Source: an uncultured Chlorobiaceae bacterium (GTDB lineage Bacteria; Bacteroidota; Chlorobiia; Chlorobiales; Chlorobiaceae). Taken from it: a stretch of DNA of 46,159 bases. Location of the stretch: contig CAIWUU010000099.1 in NCBI GenBank assembly GCA_903915955.1, forward strand, positions 1-46,159, given 5' to 3'. The notes under the pieces are model-generated. The model was given only the letters and a program-made list of their open reading frames with translations, ran no database searches and was not told the DNA's origin. Made by a program: the position numbers and the translations under genes. Below are positions 21,895 through 31,494 of this stretch, in pieces; the first letter of the stretch is position 1, and the number at the start of each line of letters is the position of its first letter.

Positions 21895-22186
21895 ATCGAA
21901 AGATAATCTCTTTCACTATTGTCTGTTCAAGCGCATCATTGAGCTTGACAATAATATCCTGCTTGCGGTAGTTGAGTTCCATTCTCCATGCCGGATTTTT
22001 AACACGAATAAACAACTGACCATGAGAAAATCGCTCAAGGGTGGTTGCGCATGCAATGGACTCACCAACAACGCTGTTCCATATCTGGAGTGTCTTGAAC
22101 TGTTGTCGAGCCTCTTCAAGGCCTAAAACATGGCACATCTCAACAACAATTGCTCCTATTTTTTTCGGATCTTTTGTCCTTGCCAC
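21893..22186 (-). CDS. DUF721 protein, DciA-like helicase-loading factor
   Basis: The 97-residue protein matches the DUF721 family. It has a helical N-terminus, then LQIWNSVVGESIACATTLE, HGQLFIRVKNPAWRMEL and the C-terminal KQDIIVKLNDAL. Members named DciA help load the replicative helicase in bacteria that lack DnaC or DnaI. That role is inferred here from family membership and from its place as the last gene of dnaA-dnaN-recF, five bases after recF. It lacks the extended C-terminal tail of some DciA proteins. Confidence 0.85.
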   Translation of the reverse strand: MARTKDPKKIGAIVVEMCHVLGLEEARQQFKTLQIWNSVVGESIACATTLERFSHGQLFIRVKNPAWRMELNYRKQDIIVKLNDALEQTIVKEIIFR

Positions 22187-22191
22187 TCCTC

Positions 22192-23298
22192 TTACTCCGC
22201 TGACTGTTTAAGAAATTCTATACAAATTGGAGTAACATTACTCTTGTTTTTAATTTCAGTAGAGGTAATGATGGTTTGACCACAAGTTTCGAGGATAGCA
22301 AAAATATCAGCTATCCTTGATGAATCAAGCTCACTAAAAATATCATCCAACAAACAAAGAGGTTTTTCACCAAGAGTATCGTAGAAAAAACGGTACTGTG
22401 CAAGCTTTAGGGCAATAAGAAAAGTGCGTAGCTGTCCCTGGGATGCAAATTTTTTTATCTCCTTATCATTAAGAAAAAAAATCAAGTCATCTCGATGAGG
22501 GCCTGCCAATGTTTGTGCACGAAAAATTTCTATTCTTTCACTCTCTTCATACTTTCTGATAAAAAGAGAGTACAGATCTTCAACGGAGGTATGAGTACAG
22601 ATCTTTCCCAATGAAGAACGATAGATTATCAATGGATCTTCATCAACAGATAATTGGCCATAAATTTCCTTAAACCGTTCAAAAAAAGAGGTGATAAATT
22701 GGACTCTTGTCTTGACAATTGAGGCAGCAAGGCGTGCAAGAGTTTCATTCCATAAAGGAAGCATCTCTTTATGGACAGTCTGATTGTCATGCAATTGCAA
22801 AAGAAGGGCGTTTCTCTGGTTAAGCACCCTCCTATAGGCAAGAAGATCATCAAGGTATCTTCTGTTCGTCTGACTGATGGCAGTATCAATAAAACGCCTT
22901 CTCTCTCCCGGAGCTCCATTAACAATGACGATTTCAGGAGGAGAAAAGGTAATACAGGGAATACTGCCTATATGACGTGAAAATGGTTTAATTTCAGAAT
23001 TGTTAACAATAATCTGTTTCTCTTTCTCTTTTGTATAAGTCAATTTAACGGTGATCAGACTTTCTGTATCACTCAAAAAACTACTTTCCAGTAGAAAGAA
23101 ATCCTTGAGGAATGAGAGGCATTCACTATCGTTTGCACTTACAAATCCTCTCGTTAAAGCACAATAATGAATGCCCTCAAGCAGTGATGTTTTACCAGAT
23201 CCATTACGACCATAAACAAGATTGATACCATCAACAGGTTTAAAGGTCAAGAAGGAATGATTCCGAAAATTTTGATAATATGCACGCTGAAGTTTCAA
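22192..23298 (-). CDS. recF: DNA replication and repair protein RecF
   Basis: The 368-residue ATPase helps load RecA onto gapped DNA. It shows NLVYGRNGSGKTSLLEGIHY (Walker A, about residues 27-46), GAPGERRRFIDTAI, the ABC-type signature FASQGQLRTFLIALKLA, and LLDDIFSELDSSR (Walker B). Length is normal. It lies between dnaN (16 bases upstream) and the DUF721 gene (5 bases downstream) on the same strand, the classic origin-proximal order. Confidence 0.96.
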   Translation of the reverse strand: MKLQRAYYQNFRNHSFLTFKPVDGINLVYGRNGSGKTSLLEGIHYCALTRGFVSANDSECLSFLKDFFLLESSFLSDTESLITVKLTYTKEKEKQIIVNNSEIKPFSRHIGSIPCITFSPPEIVIVNGAPGERRRFIDTAISQTNRRYLDDLLAYRRVLNQRNALLLQLHDNQTVHKEMLPLWNETLARLAASIVKTRVQFITSFFERFKEIYGQLSVDEDPLIIYRSSLGKICTHTSVEDLYSLFIRKYEESERIEIFRAQTLAGPHRDDLIFFLNDKEIKKFASQGQLRTFLIALKLAQYRFFYDTLGEKPLCLLDDIFSELDSSRIADIFAILETCGQTIITSTEIKNKSNVTPICIEFLKQSAE

Positions 23299-23314
23299 TA
23301 CTATGGCATAGTAA

Positions 23315-24439
23315 TTAATTATTGATTCTTACAGGCATCACAAGAATAATGAGCTTGTCGTCCTCAATTTCCTTGTGGGGTTTAAAAATAACAGCCGTTG
23401 TTGGGCTCTTCAGCTCAATACAAATCTCTTTATCATCAAGATGTGCAAGAGCTGCTTCTATGAATTTTGAATTAAAACCTATCGTGATATCTTCACCGGT
23501 ATATCTGCACGATAACTCTTCCTGCGCTGCCTCACCATCATTCGTATTTTCAGCCATCAGCTTCATCACTTGTCCTTCGATGACCATCTTGATATCACCA
23601 ATACTGGAAAATCGGCCTACACGTCGCACAGAATCATAAATCAATGTACGGTCTATAATGACATGCTTATCATGCTCAACAGGAATAACAGCATCGTAAT
23701 TAGGATAAGGTTCTACGATAAGAGCTGCGTCTAGGATGATATTGCCGCTCATAAAGCGCACAAAGCGACGATCCGCATCAATACACATAGTGATTGACTG
23801 GTGCTGGAACAATTTTTGAAGAATAGAAAGAACCTTGGAAGGGACAACTATTTTTTGTTTTTCAGGAATATCCAGAGAAGAGCTCTTTCTACACCGTACG
23901 AGTCGATGACCATCAGTTGACACAGCAGTAAGAGTGCTACCTTCCAACTCAAAAAGCACACCCATCATCGCTGGCCGCATCCCGTCAACACTACATGCAA
24001 AAGTTGTTTTATGAATAAGATCGAGGAAGTCAGTGGTTTCAAATTCAAGGGAGATATCATAACTCTTTTCATATTTCTCAAATTTGCTCTCAAACAGACA
24101 GGCTATCTTGTACTTGCCTTTATCTGTAGAAATATTCACTACACCATGATCACTTATTTCTTGACGTTCAATATTGAAGGTAACAGAGGTATCGTACATA
24201 CTACGGAGAAAATCCTGAAGCAGTCTTGCATTGATACCAACATTGGCAATATCAGTGGTCTCTACATCACTTTTTGCAGTTATGGAGAGTTCACCATCAG
24301 TACCAAACAATGTGAGACAACCAGGTTCAATGGAAAGGTGAACATTTTCAAAACGTGGATCCATTGTTTTTGCAGGGATTGCCTGTGAAACTTTACTGAC
24401 GGGATCCTGAAGTTGACGGATTGAGGTTATGAATTTCAT
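23315..24439 (-). CDS. dnaN: DNA polymerase III sliding clamp (beta subunit)
   Basis: The 374-residue protein has the three-fold repeated clamp layout. The N-terminal domain ends near VNISTDKGKYKIACL, the middle domain contains FACSVDGMRPAMMGVLFELEG and VSTDGHRLVRCRK, and the C-terminus ends IILVMPVRIN, matching the conserved end that closes the peptide-binding pocket. It tethers DNA polymerase to DNA. It follows dnaA after about 280 bases of A/T-rich DNA that probably holds its own promoter. Confidence 0.96.
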   Translation of the reverse strand: MKFITSIRQLQDPVSKVSQAIPAKTMDPRFENVHLSIEPGCLTLFGTDGELSITAKSDVETTDIANVGINARLLQDFLRSMYDTSVTFNIERQEISDHGVVNISTDKGKYKIACLFESKFEKYEKSYDISLEFETTDFLDLIHKTTFACSVDGMRPAMMGVLFELEGSTLTAVSTDGHRLVRCRKSSSLDIPEKQKIVVPSKVLSILQKLFQHQSITMCIDADRRFVRFMSGNIILDAALIVEPYPNYDAVIPVEHDKHVIIDRTLIYDSVRRVGRFSSIGDIKMVIEGQVMKLMAENTNDGEAAQEELSCRYTGEDITIGFNSKFIEAALAHLDDKEICIELKSPTTAVIFKPHKEIEDDKLIILVMPVRINN

Positions 24440-24720
24440 CTGTTACAATTTTAACTATTTAATATTTTTAATAAAATTGTTGTTGTTGTTGTCTGTGTTG
24501 ATATCTTAACAAGTAGGAAAAATAAAATCTATTCTATTTTAAATTAATGATTTATAGTGATTTTAAAAGAAAGAAGAAATGTTTACAACCCCTCTTTTGT
24601 CTCTTTACTGGATTGTTAAGGGTTTGTGGATGTTTTTTTTATGACGAATTATTGTGTGTAACATATCATTTATCAAGATTTCTTTAACACTCCATCAACA
24701 CCTTGTGAACATTTTTTGAG
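24440..24720. other. A/T-rich dnaA-dnaN intergenic region
   Basis: No gene is seen. The stretch is A/T-rich and contains a (TTG)n run near 24480 and imperfect DnaA-box-like sequence (TGTGGATGT near 24636, 7 of 9 matches). It probably carries the dnaN promoter; a secondary role in origin function is possible but not shown. Confidence 0.4.
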
Positions 24721-26196
24721 TTACATGGAGAGAATCTCTATCCTTTTCTTGATCTCTTCAATTTTTTTTCTTTCCTCTCCGATTGTATCAATTTTTTTTT
24801 TAACGGTATTAACGGCATGGATAACAGTGGAGTGATCCCTTCCTCCAAAATGGAGACCTATAGTTTTCAGAGAGGAGTCTGTAAGAAGTTTAGAGAGATA
24901 CATGGCTATTTGGCGCCCAATTGCGATCTCCTTCTTTTTTGATTTTCCTTTCAAGTCATTAGGGGTGATGGAAAAATAGGAACAGACAGCCTTTTCTATA
25001 ATGTCCAGTGTCAGTTGTTTAGCTGTGTGCCTAATAATATCCTTCAGGGTCGATTTGGTAAAATGAAGGTCAATCTCCTTGTTGTCGAGAGACTGCGCAG
25101 CCAGTAATTTTACAATACACCCCTCTAATTCCCTCACATTCTCTGTGATATTTGTAGCAATGAACTCAATAACCGCTTCGTCAAGGTTTACTCCACTTTG
25201 GTGGAGTTTACTAAGAATAATTGCTTTTCTAGTCTCATAATCTGGTGGTTGAATATCAGCCGAAAGCCCCCAGTTAAATCGTGATATCAAGCGATCTTCA
25301 ATACCTTTAATATCCTTTATCGGCCGATCGGCTGATAAAATAATCTGTTTGTTTGATTGGTGTAAGGTGTTAAAAATATGAAAAATCTCTTCTTGTGTTT
25401 TTTCCTTCCCTGAAAAAAACTGAATATCGTCAATGATGAGTACATCAATAGAACGATAAAATGATGAAAATTCCTGTATTTTGCCATTCTGTATAGCATT
25501 AACAAAGTCTATAGCAAATTTTTCACTTGAGACATACAGTACTCTTTCAGAGAGTTTATTCTCACGAACACTGTTGCCTACCGCCTGCATGATATGTGTT
25601 TTACCAAGACCAACACCGCCATAAATAACCAGTGGATTAAAAGCATTCTGACCTGGACTTTGCGCAACAGCTTTTGCAGCAGCAACGGCCAAAGAGTTGC
25701 AATCGCCTCTTATAAGGGTTTCAAAGGTGTATTTTATGTTGAGATGTGTCTCAAATCGGGCGAGATTTCGCTGAAATTCTTGACTATTTTTTACAGAAGC
25801 ATCTGAAGCTCTACTTTCAGAAATGAAATCAGCATTCATTGCATTCTGATGAGGCAACTCTATAGTAACAGGTCGCCCTTGTGATTTATCCATCACAATA
25901 GAGTACATCAGTCGAGCCTCTGGCCCAATTACCTCTTTTAGTGCTTGCTTCAGGAAAGAGGAGTAGTTTTCCTCAATCCACTCATAAAAAAACTGGCTGG
26001 GAACCTCGATGGTTAATTCACTACCAGAAAATCCAATTGGCTTGATAGGAGAAAACCAGGTTTTAAAGGCAAGAGGATTAATTTTTTCTCTGATGGTGTT
26101 AAGACAGGCTTCCCAGACTTGCTGTTCCATTGAGCTACTTTTCCGGGGTAGAGCTTTGGAATTCTCTTGATTTGTTTTTGACGTAACTTCCATCAT
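24721..26196 (-). CDS. dnaA: Chromosomal replication initiator DnaA
   Basis: The 491-residue protein binds DnaA boxes and opens the origin. Domain I is at about residues 25-110 ([21 protein letters not shown]). The linker domain II follows. The AAA+ domain begins [20 protein letters not shown] and has [11 protein letters not shown] (Walker A) and [10 protein letters not shown] (Walker B). The C-terminal DNA-binding domain has the signature [15 protein letters not shown]. Two consecutive ATGs at 26196 and 26193 could be the start; no strong ribosome binding site is seen. It is the first gene of the minus-strand replication cluster and diverges from rpmH across the likely oriC. Confidence 0.98.
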   Translation of the reverse strand: MMEVTSKTNQENSKALPRKSSSMEQQVWEACLNTIREKINPLAFKTWFSPIKPIGFSGSELTIEVPSQFFYEWIEENYSSFLKQALKEVIGPEARLMYSIVMDKSQGRPVTIELPHQNAMNADFISESRASDASVKNSQEFQRNLARFETHLNIKYTFETLIRGDCNSLAVAAAKAVAQSPGQNAFNPLVIYGGVGLGKTHIMQAVGNSVRENKLSERVLYVSSEKFAIDFVNAIQNGKIQEFSSFYRSIDVLIIDDIQFFSGKEKTQEEIFHIFNTLHQSNKQIILSADRPIKDIKGIEDRLISRFNWGLSADIQPPDYETRKAIILSKLHQSGVNLDEAVIEFIATNITENVRELEGCIVKLLAAQSLDNKEIDLHFTKSTLKDIIRHTAKQLTLDIIEKAVCSYFSITPNDLKGKSKKKEIAIGRQIAMYLSKLLTDSSLKTIGLHFGGRDHSTVIHAVNTVKKKIDTIGEERKKIEEIKKRIEILSM

Positions 26197-26459
26197 AAAA
26201 AAAGAAAAACCGAGGGATAATTGTTGATTTTATTAGCACCATCAACATTCTGTGCTCACAAGTTAGTTTTTTAAGTGGATAAAAAACAATTTCGTTTAAT
26301 GAAAATAAGCTTATATGGGCAAGTGCCTGGTAAGAAAGTTTTCAACATATTAAGTGGTTATTAAAATTAGGTTTAATCTTTATTCTTATAAAAGTAGTCA
26401 ACATTTGCGGGGACCTTTGGTTGATGGAAATGCTTGATGGTTGCAGGTGGGTAATTTTT

Positions 26460-26479
26460 TTATCCACAAGTTATCCACA
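26460..26479 (+). promoter_or_regulatory. Two tandem consensus DnaA boxes
   Basis: TTATCCACA occurs at 26460-26468 and again at 26471-26479, same orientation, two bases apart. Both equal the strict consensus. Confidence 0.9.
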
Positions 26480-26590
26480 TTATTAGCTGGCTTGTGTTCG
26501 GAGGATTTTTTTTACCCTCTCTTCTTTCGTGTTTTGCTTGCTATAAGAGTGTTATGTGCCCCATAACCTGTGACGAGATTGTGGTAGAAT

Positions 26591-26619
26591 TTGTTATTGA
26601 CAGTCTATTGTGCTAAATT
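26591..26619 (+). promoter_or_regulatory. Candidate promoter for rpmH-rnpA-yidD-yidC
   Basis: TTGTTA (26591-26596) and TAAATT (26614-26619) are 17 bases apart, with TGC directly before the second element giving an extended -10. Each hexamer matches 4 of 6 consensus bases. Transcription would begin near 26626, about 40 bases before rpmH. Confidence 0.4.
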
Positions 26620-26667
26620 GTTTGCCCTGTAATTTTGAACATAAAAAAAGTGTGGAGCATATAAGCG

Positions 26668-26829
26668 ATGAAAAGAACCTATCAGCCGAGAAATAGAAAA
26701 AGAAGAAATAAGCACGGTTTCAGGCAGAGAATGTCAACGAAAAATGGTCGCAAAGTCCTCTCTGCAAGAAGGGCAAAGGGACGTCATTCACTTACCGTCA
26801 GTTGTGATATGGGTACGGCTGGCCAGTAG
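26668..26829 (+). CDS. rpmH: 50S ribosomal protein L34
   Basis: The 53-residue, very basic protein starts [18 protein letters not shown] and continues [22 protein letters not shown], the L34 pattern. The C-terminal tail ([11 protein letters not shown]) is a little longer than usual. It sits just before rnpA and opposite dnaA, the standard bacterial arrangement. Confidence 0.97.
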   Translation: MKRTYQPRNRKRRNKHGFRQRMSTKNGRKVLSARRAKGRHSLTVSCDMGTAGQ

Positions 26830-26853
26830 GGCTTTTGGCCTCTTGTTGAATAA

Positions 26854-27291
26854 TTGCTCTTTCACTTTCAGGTTTTGAATAAACTACATATTTATTCTCT
26901 GCGCAAGCATGAGATATTGAGAAGAAGGCAACTGATTTCATTGCTGTTCAGTAGTGGAAAAAGTGCCAAAGGTGAATTTTTAAGAATAGTGTATGCCTCT
27001 CTGCGGCCTGAAAGCCAGTCGTTTCAAGGAGTTCCGTCAATATTGTTCACCGTAGGAAAAAAAACAGTCTCTTCTGCTGTCAGGCGCAACATGGTAAAAA
27101 GGATGATGAAAGAAGCTTACCGTCTTGAAAAAAAGAATATACAAAGTGACGCAGAAAGCCGGAACGAAGGCATTATAAATGGGAAGCTCTGTATTGCTTT
27201 CATTTATGTGGACAGAAAAAAGGGTCTTCCTGATCTTGGGGCATTCAGGGAGGAGATCAGAGGATTAACAGGCGGGATGACATTTTCCTGA
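26854..27291 (+). CDS. rnpA: Ribonuclease P protein component
   Basis: The product (up to 145 residues) is the protein subunit that assists the RNase P RNA in 5' processing of tRNAs. The RNR-type signature is present as AVRRNMVKRMMKEAYRLEKK near residues 77-95, preceded by LRIVYASLRP and FTVGKKTVSSAVR. The start is uncertain: no ATG precedes the domain and two TTG codons are possible (26854 or 26875). The second has AGG just upstream and would remove seven residues. It lies 24 bases after rpmH and about 60 before yidD. Confidence 0.9.
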   Translation: MLFHFQVLNKLHIYSLRKHEILRRRQLISLLFSSGKSAKGEFLRIVYASLRPESQSFQGVPSILFTVGKKTVSSAVRRNMVKRMMKEAYRLEKKNIQSDAESRNEGIINGKLCIAFIYVDRKKGLPDLGAFREEIRGLTGGMTFS

Positions 27292-27349
27292 ATCCTGATG
27301 AGAGGCTCTCCTTAAGAAGTTTTATACAGGGCAAAGGAGTCCTGGAAGT

Positions 27350-27598
27350 ATGAGTAAGTGGAACTTTATTAATTGGGTACCTATAGCGCTGATAAAATTC
27401 TACAGGGCATTTCTTTCTCCATTGTTCGGCCCATCCTGCAAATATTTTCCCACCTGTTCAAGTTACGCACTGGAAGCTTTTCATCGCCATAATTTTTTTT
27501 ATGCTTCATGGTTAACCGTGTGGCGGATTCTGAGATGCAATCCATTTTCAAAAGGAGGGTTTGATCCCGTTCCTCCTGTATCGGTACATAAAAAATGA
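27350..27598 (+). CDS. yidD: Membrane protein insertion efficiency factor YidD
   Basis: The 82-residue protein has the YidD signature: [20 protein letters not shown], then [13 protein letters not shown] and [17 protein letters not shown]. The three family cysteines are present. It is thought to be membrane-associated through an N-terminal amphipathic helix and to assist YidC, which is encoded next. The rpmH-rnpA-yidD-yidC order is conserved in bacteria. Confidence 0.95.
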   Translation: MSKWNFINWVPIALIKFYRAFLSPLFGPSCKYFPTCSSYALEAFHRHNFFYASWLTVWRILRCNPFSKGGFDPVPPVSVHKK

Positions 27599-27627
27599 AT
27601 TTTCTGGAAAACATAACGTAAGTGGTC

Positions 27628-29382
27628 ATGGATAAAAATTCGGTAACAGGCCTTGCAATTATAGCTGTGATCATGATGGTCTGGCTTCAGTTTATGTCGC
27701 CGGAGATTAAACCGTTGCAGGAGGCGAAGGTAGTGAAGACAGAGCAGGTGGCACAGCAGGTTCAGGTCGCCCCTACCCTCACGTTACCTTCTGCTGTTGA
27801 TAATTTTGGAATTTTTTCTGGTTCTGCAGGAGGCAGGGAGCAACTCTTTACCGTCGAAAATGATCTGTTTCGGGCGACGCTCTCCTCAAAGGGGGCAACC
27901 TTGAAGTCCCTCGTGCTCAAAAAGCATCTTGACGGTAATCGTAAAGCGTTTGATCTTGTCACTAACGGGAAAAATGGCGCGCTTTCACTCCTTTTTCTTA
28001 CACGGGAAGGAAAGAAAATAGATACGCGGGATCTCTATTTCAGTACGGTCTCTCTTGATACTCTCCGTTCCATCACTGGAAAAGAGAGTTATGCGTTGCG
28101 TTATCATCTTGGTGTTACGCCCCTGCAGGCCGTTGATATTACCTATGTGTTCGGGGGTGATAGTTACAGTGTTGGTTACGATGTCAAGCTGACAGGATTT
28201 GCCAATGAGCTTGCAGGTAATGAGTATCAGTTGCAGTGGGATGGAGGAGTGGCCTATTCGGAAAAAAATAGGCAGGATGAGGCCCAAAGTACATCGGCAA
28301 GCGCATTTCTTGGTGGCAGTCAGGTAAAGATTGATGCAAGCAAGGAGAATGAGCGCTACCGCGAAGAGCAGTCAGGAGCGGCCAAGTGGGTTGCTGTGCA
28401 CAGCAAGTATTTTGTTGCAGCCCTGATTCCGCAGGGAAATACTGCGGGGATCTATCTTGATGGCAAAAGAGTGGCTGGTAATGAGTTTGAAAATTATGTT
28501 GCTGCCCTGAAAATGGGTGTCTCTGCAACCAGCGCTGTTGTGAACGACAAGTTCAGCCTCTATCTCGGTCCTCTCGACTACAACACCATCAAGGCACAGA
28601 ATGTTGGCCTTGAAAAGGTTATGGACTTTGGATGGGACTGGCTTACAAGGCCTTTTGCCGAGTATATCATTCTTCCGGTCTTTAACTGGATGAATGGCTT
28701 TGTCGGCAACTACGGGCTAATCATTATCATTTTTGCTTTTCTTATCAAGCTGGTGACCTATCCTCTCTCAATGGCTTCTACCAAGTCAATGAAAAAAATG
28801 TCGGCACTCCAGCCGGTGTTGAAGGAGCTGCAGGAGAAGTACAAGGATAATCCTGCTAAATTGCAAAGTGAACTTGGAAGGATTTACAAGGAAGCCGGAG
28901 TGAATCCGATTGGTGGATGCTTGCCTGTGGTGCTTCAGATGCCTCTGCTTTTTGCAATGTTCTATGTTTTCCGCTCCTCAATCCAGCTTCGTCAGCATGG
29001 ATTTCTCTGGGCGAAGGATCTCTCTGTGCCGGATTCGATCTTTGATTTTGGTTTTGCAATTCCCATGTACGGAAGTCACATCGCGGTATTCCCTATTCTC
29101 ATGGCCGTAACTGTTTATCTGCAACAGAAAATCACCCCGACAACGCAATCGAATGAGCAGATGAAGGTGATGATGTATATGTTTCCCGCCATGATGTTGC
29201 TCTTTTTCAACAATATGCCAGCGGGTTTAGGTCTCTACTATCTGATGTTCAATATTTTCAGTGTTGCGCAGCAGTTTTATATCAATAAAACCACAACAGC
29301 AGCAGATATGCCGAAGGTAAGGCTGGTGAGCCCCTCTTCTGGTTCGCAGAGGAAACAGAAAAAAGGGGGAGTTAAACGGTAG
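27628..29382 (+). CDS. yidC: Membrane protein insertase YidC
   Basis: The product (584 residues) inserts and folds inner membrane proteins. An N-terminal membrane helix ([15 protein letters not shown]) is followed by a large periplasmic P1 domain to about residue 340, typical of Gram-negative YidC. The Oxa1-type core then has five membrane segments with [40 protein letters not shown] and [20 protein letters not shown]. The C-terminus is basic. The ATG at 27628 is preferred over the in-frame GTG at 27622. It follows yidD after about 30 bases and precedes a PAP2 gene by 8 bases. Confidence 0.96.
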   Translation: MDKNSVTGLAIIAVIMMVWLQFMSPEIKPLQEAKVVKTEQVAQQVQVAPTLTLPSAVDNFGIFSGSAGGREQLFTVENDLFRATLSSKGATLKSLVLKKHLDGNRKAFDLVTNGKNGALSLLFLTREGKKIDTRDLYFSTVSLDTLRSITGKESYALRYHLGVTPLQAVDITYVFGGDSYSVGYDVKLTGFANELAGNEYQLQWDGGVAYSEKNRQDEAQSTSASAFLGGSQVKIDASKENERYREEQSGAAKWVAVHSKYFVAALIPQGNTAGIYLDGKRVAGNEFENYVAALKMGVSATSAVVNDKFSLYLGPLDYNTIKAQNVGLEKVMDFGWDWLTRPFAEYIILPVFNWMNGFVGNYGLIIIIFAFLIKLVTYPLSMASTKSMKKMSALQPVLKELQEKYKDNPAKLQSELGRIYKEAGVNPIGGCLPVVLQMPLLFAMFYVFRSSIQLRQHGFLWAKDLSVPDSIFDFGFAIPMYGSHIAVFPILMAVTVYLQQKITPTTQSNEQMKVMMYMFPAMMLLFFNNMPAGLGLYYLMFNIFSVAQQFYINKTTTAADMPKVRLVSPSSGSQRKQKKGGVKR

Positions 29383-29390
29383 AGAAGATT

Positions 29391-29987
29391 ATGGTGCTGA
29401 TTGAGCAGGCTGATGTGTGGCTGTTCCGGTTGTTGAATCTTCATCTGGTTCACCCGGCAGCCGATGATCTGATGGTCTTTATTACAACGAGCAGCCTTTC
29501 TGGCCATATTTTGTTTCTTGTTGCTCTTTTTGTGCTTATCCGGAGTGGAAAGTCTGGCCTTTTCATCATTGCTCTTGCTCTTCTTTCGCTTGGATTGGCC
29601 GATTTTGTTGCTTCAGGTATTCTTAAACCACTTGTTCAACGTATCCGTCCCTGCTTTGCTCTGGATCACGTTCGTCTGCTTGTCAATCAGCCTCATAGTT
29701 ATTCATTTGCATCATCCCATGCGGCAAATTCCGCAGCGGTGGCCTCGATACTCTGGATCTTTTTTCACCGTGGGGTACTGGTTGAAAAACTCTTTACCTT
29801 GATCATGATTCTGTATGCTCTGGCCATCTCCCTCTCTCGTGCCTATGTCGGTGTTCACTATCCTGGTGACCTGCTCGGAGGGATGGCGATAGGAGCTGGT
29901 AGTGCCACGTTGACCTATCTTTTATTTTCCTGGGTTGTGAAGAATATTATTCAACCTCGTCTCATGCGTCATGCTCGCTCTGATTAA
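29391..29987 (+). CDS. PAP2-family membrane phosphatase
   Basis: The 198-residue integral membrane protein has the three PAP2 phosphatase motifs: KPLVQRIRP (motif 1), SFASSHAANSAA (motif 2, catalytic His) and SRAYVGVHYPGDLLGG (motif 3). About five or six membrane segments are visible. Relatives dephosphorylate undecaprenyl pyrophosphate, phosphatidylglycerol phosphate or lipid A; which applies cannot be read from sequence. Position right after yidC suggests co-transcription. A GCTCGCT/AGCGAGC hairpin (29973-29995) spans its stop codon but has no T-run. Confidence 0.88.
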   Translation: MVLIEQADVWLFRLLNLHLVHPAADDLMVFITTSSLSGHILFLVALFVLIRSGKSGLFIIALALLSLGLADFVASGILKPLVQRIRPCFALDHVRLLVNQPHSYSFASSHAANSAAVASILWIFFHRGVLVEKLFTLIMILYALAISLSRAYVGVHYPGDLLGGMAIGAGSATLTYLLFSWVVKNIIQPRLMRHARSD

Positions 29988-30047
29988 AAGCGAGCAGATC
30001 GATCGCAACTAATTTTTTTCATTAATGGCATAGTAATTCAGGTTCTT

Positions 30048-31487
30048 ATGGCTGAGGAGCAGTTCAGAAAAGGTGATATAATTGAGTTGACCGTTACGGA
30101 TAATGCTGAAAAAGACCAGTGTTTCGGTCGACTTGATAATGGCATGGCGGTTATGGTCAGTGGTATGCTTGCCGTTGGCGACCGAGCTTCCGCAAGGATA
30201 AAAAAAGTTAGGCAACGCTACCTTGAGGCGATGGCTGTTGATATTCTTGAACCATCTCTGGAACGAACCACGCCGTTGTGCACCTACTTCGGTGTGTGTG
30301 GCGGATGCAAGCTGATGCACATTCGCTACGAGGCGCAGCTTCTCTACAAACAGAAAAAGGTGAAGGATGCCCTTGAGCACATTGGCAATTTTTCTACCCC
30401 TCCTGTCAATCAGGTCCACGCTGCTTCGAGCCCGTTTCATTATCGGAACAAGATTGAATTCTCATTCTCGAACATGCGCTATCTTCTGCCTGAAGAGATC
30501 TCTCTTGCAGAGCTTTCCCGGCCGAAAGAGTTCGCCCTTGGATTTCATACTCCCGGCAATTTTGAGAAGGTGATTGACATCGACTACTGCTATCTTGCCA
30601 AAGAGGTGATGAATAGGGCGCTTACGCTGACCCGTGAGTTTGCCATTACCAACGCCCTTGCTCCTTATGCAGCAAAGGCACATACCGGGTTCTTGAGAAA
30701 TTTGGTTGTCCGTTTCAGTGAGAGCCGGGAAGAGGTGATGGTTAATCTTGTCACGTCATGGCATGATGAGGAGATGATGACGCGTTACAGGAGGCATCTC
30801 GAAGCAGGTATGACTGCAGAGAAGCTGACGGTTGTGAACAATGTGACCGAGCGGCACAATACTGTTGCAACGGGCGATCAGGAGTTTACCCTCAGTGGTG
30901 CAGGATATATTACCGAGCGTCTTGGCAGCCTCGATTTCAGAATATCAGCGAACTCTTTTTTTCAGACAAATTCATCGCAGGCAGAGGTGCTCTACAGCAG
31001 CATTCTTGAAGTTGCCGGGTTACAGCCTGAAGATACCGTGTATGATCTCTATTGCGGCACCGGAACCATCACCCTCTACCTCGCTCAGCATTGCCGTCAA
31101 GCCATAGGCCTGGAGGTAGTTGAAAGTTCGATCAACGATGCGCGGAGTAATGCAACACTGAACGGTATCGGCAATGCGGCATTCTTTCAGGTTGATCTCA
31201 AAGATTTTCATGCGATGCTGGCGACGCTTAACGAGTATGATGCTCCCCGGGTGATCATCACCGATCCGCCACGGGCGGGAATGCACCCAAAAGCGCTCTC
31301 CACCATGCTTCGGCTCCAGCCGAAGAGAATTATCTATGTCAGTTGTAATCCTGCAAGTCTTGCCCGTGACGGGAAGGAGATTGCTCTTCACGGCTACACC
31401 CTTCTGTCAGTGCAGCCGGTTGATATGTTCCCTCACACCAGTCATATCGAAAGCGTTGCCTGTTTTGAGCGTACAGCCTCCACCTGA
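30048..31487 (+). CDS. RlmD/RumA-type 23S rRNA (uracil-5-)-methyltransferase
   Basis: The 479-residue enzyme uses S-adenosylmethionine to methylate uracil C5 in RNA. An N-terminal TRAM domain (residues 5-65) is followed by the iron-sulfur cluster cysteines C78, C84 and C87 (CTYFGVCGGCKLMH), with a fourth probably C187. The methyltransferase domain has TVYDLYCGTGTITLYLA, ITDPPRAGMHP and VSCNPASLARD, where the Cys is the nucleophile. Which uridine is modified (RlmD-like, RlmC-like or a tRNA site) cannot be decided by eye. It ends seven bases before the convergent rhomboid gene. Confidence 0.93.
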   Translation: MAEEQFRKGDIIELTVTDNAEKDQCFGRLDNGMAVMVSGMLAVGDRASARIKKVRQRYLEAMAVDILEPSLERTTPLCTYFGVCGGCKLMHIRYEAQLLYKQKKVKDALEHIGNFSTPPVNQVHAASSPFHYRNKIEFSFSNMRYLLPEEISLAELSRPKEFALGFHTPGNFEKVIDIDYCYLAKEVMNRALTLTREFAITNALAPYAAKAHTGFLRNLVVRFSESREEVMVNLVTSWHDEEMMTRYRRHLEAGMTAEKLTVVNNVTERHNTVATGDQEFTLSGAGYITERLGSLDFRISANSFFQTNSSQAEVLYSSILEVAGLQPEDTVYDLYCGTGTITLYLAQHCRQAIGLEVVESSINDARSNATLNGIGNAAFFQVDLKDFHAMLATLNEYDAPRVIITDPPRAGMHPKALSTMLRLQPKRIIYVSCNPASLARDGKEIALHGYTLLSVQPVDMFPHTSHIESVACFERTAST

Positions 31488-31494
31488 AGAGAAT

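Larger units (their letters stand above)
26197..26667. other. Likely chromosomal origin oriC between dnaA and rpmH
   Basis: This 471-base gene-free, A/T-rich region lies between divergent dnaA and rpmH, the most common place for oriC. It contains two perfect DnaA boxes in tandem (26460-26479), a near-perfect one on the other strand (AGTGGATAA, 26274-26282, 8 of 9) and long A/T runs that could serve as the unwinding element. An inverted repeat GTTATG-N5-CATAAC lies at 26551-26567. Confidence 0.75.

Noticed and set aside
24475-24500. TTG trinucleotide run between dnaN and dnaA as a possible functional repeat
   Set aside because: Short and imperfect; could be simple sequence drift in A/T-rich DNA.
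26597-26602. Perfect -35 hexamer TTGACA upstream of rpmH
   Set aside because: No matching -10 element at 16-18 bases; the overlapping TTGTTA/TAAATT pair has proper spacing.
29973-29995. GCTCGCT/AGCGAGC hairpin at the end of the PAP2 gene
   Set aside because: No T-run follows, so it is not supported as an intrinsic terminator.
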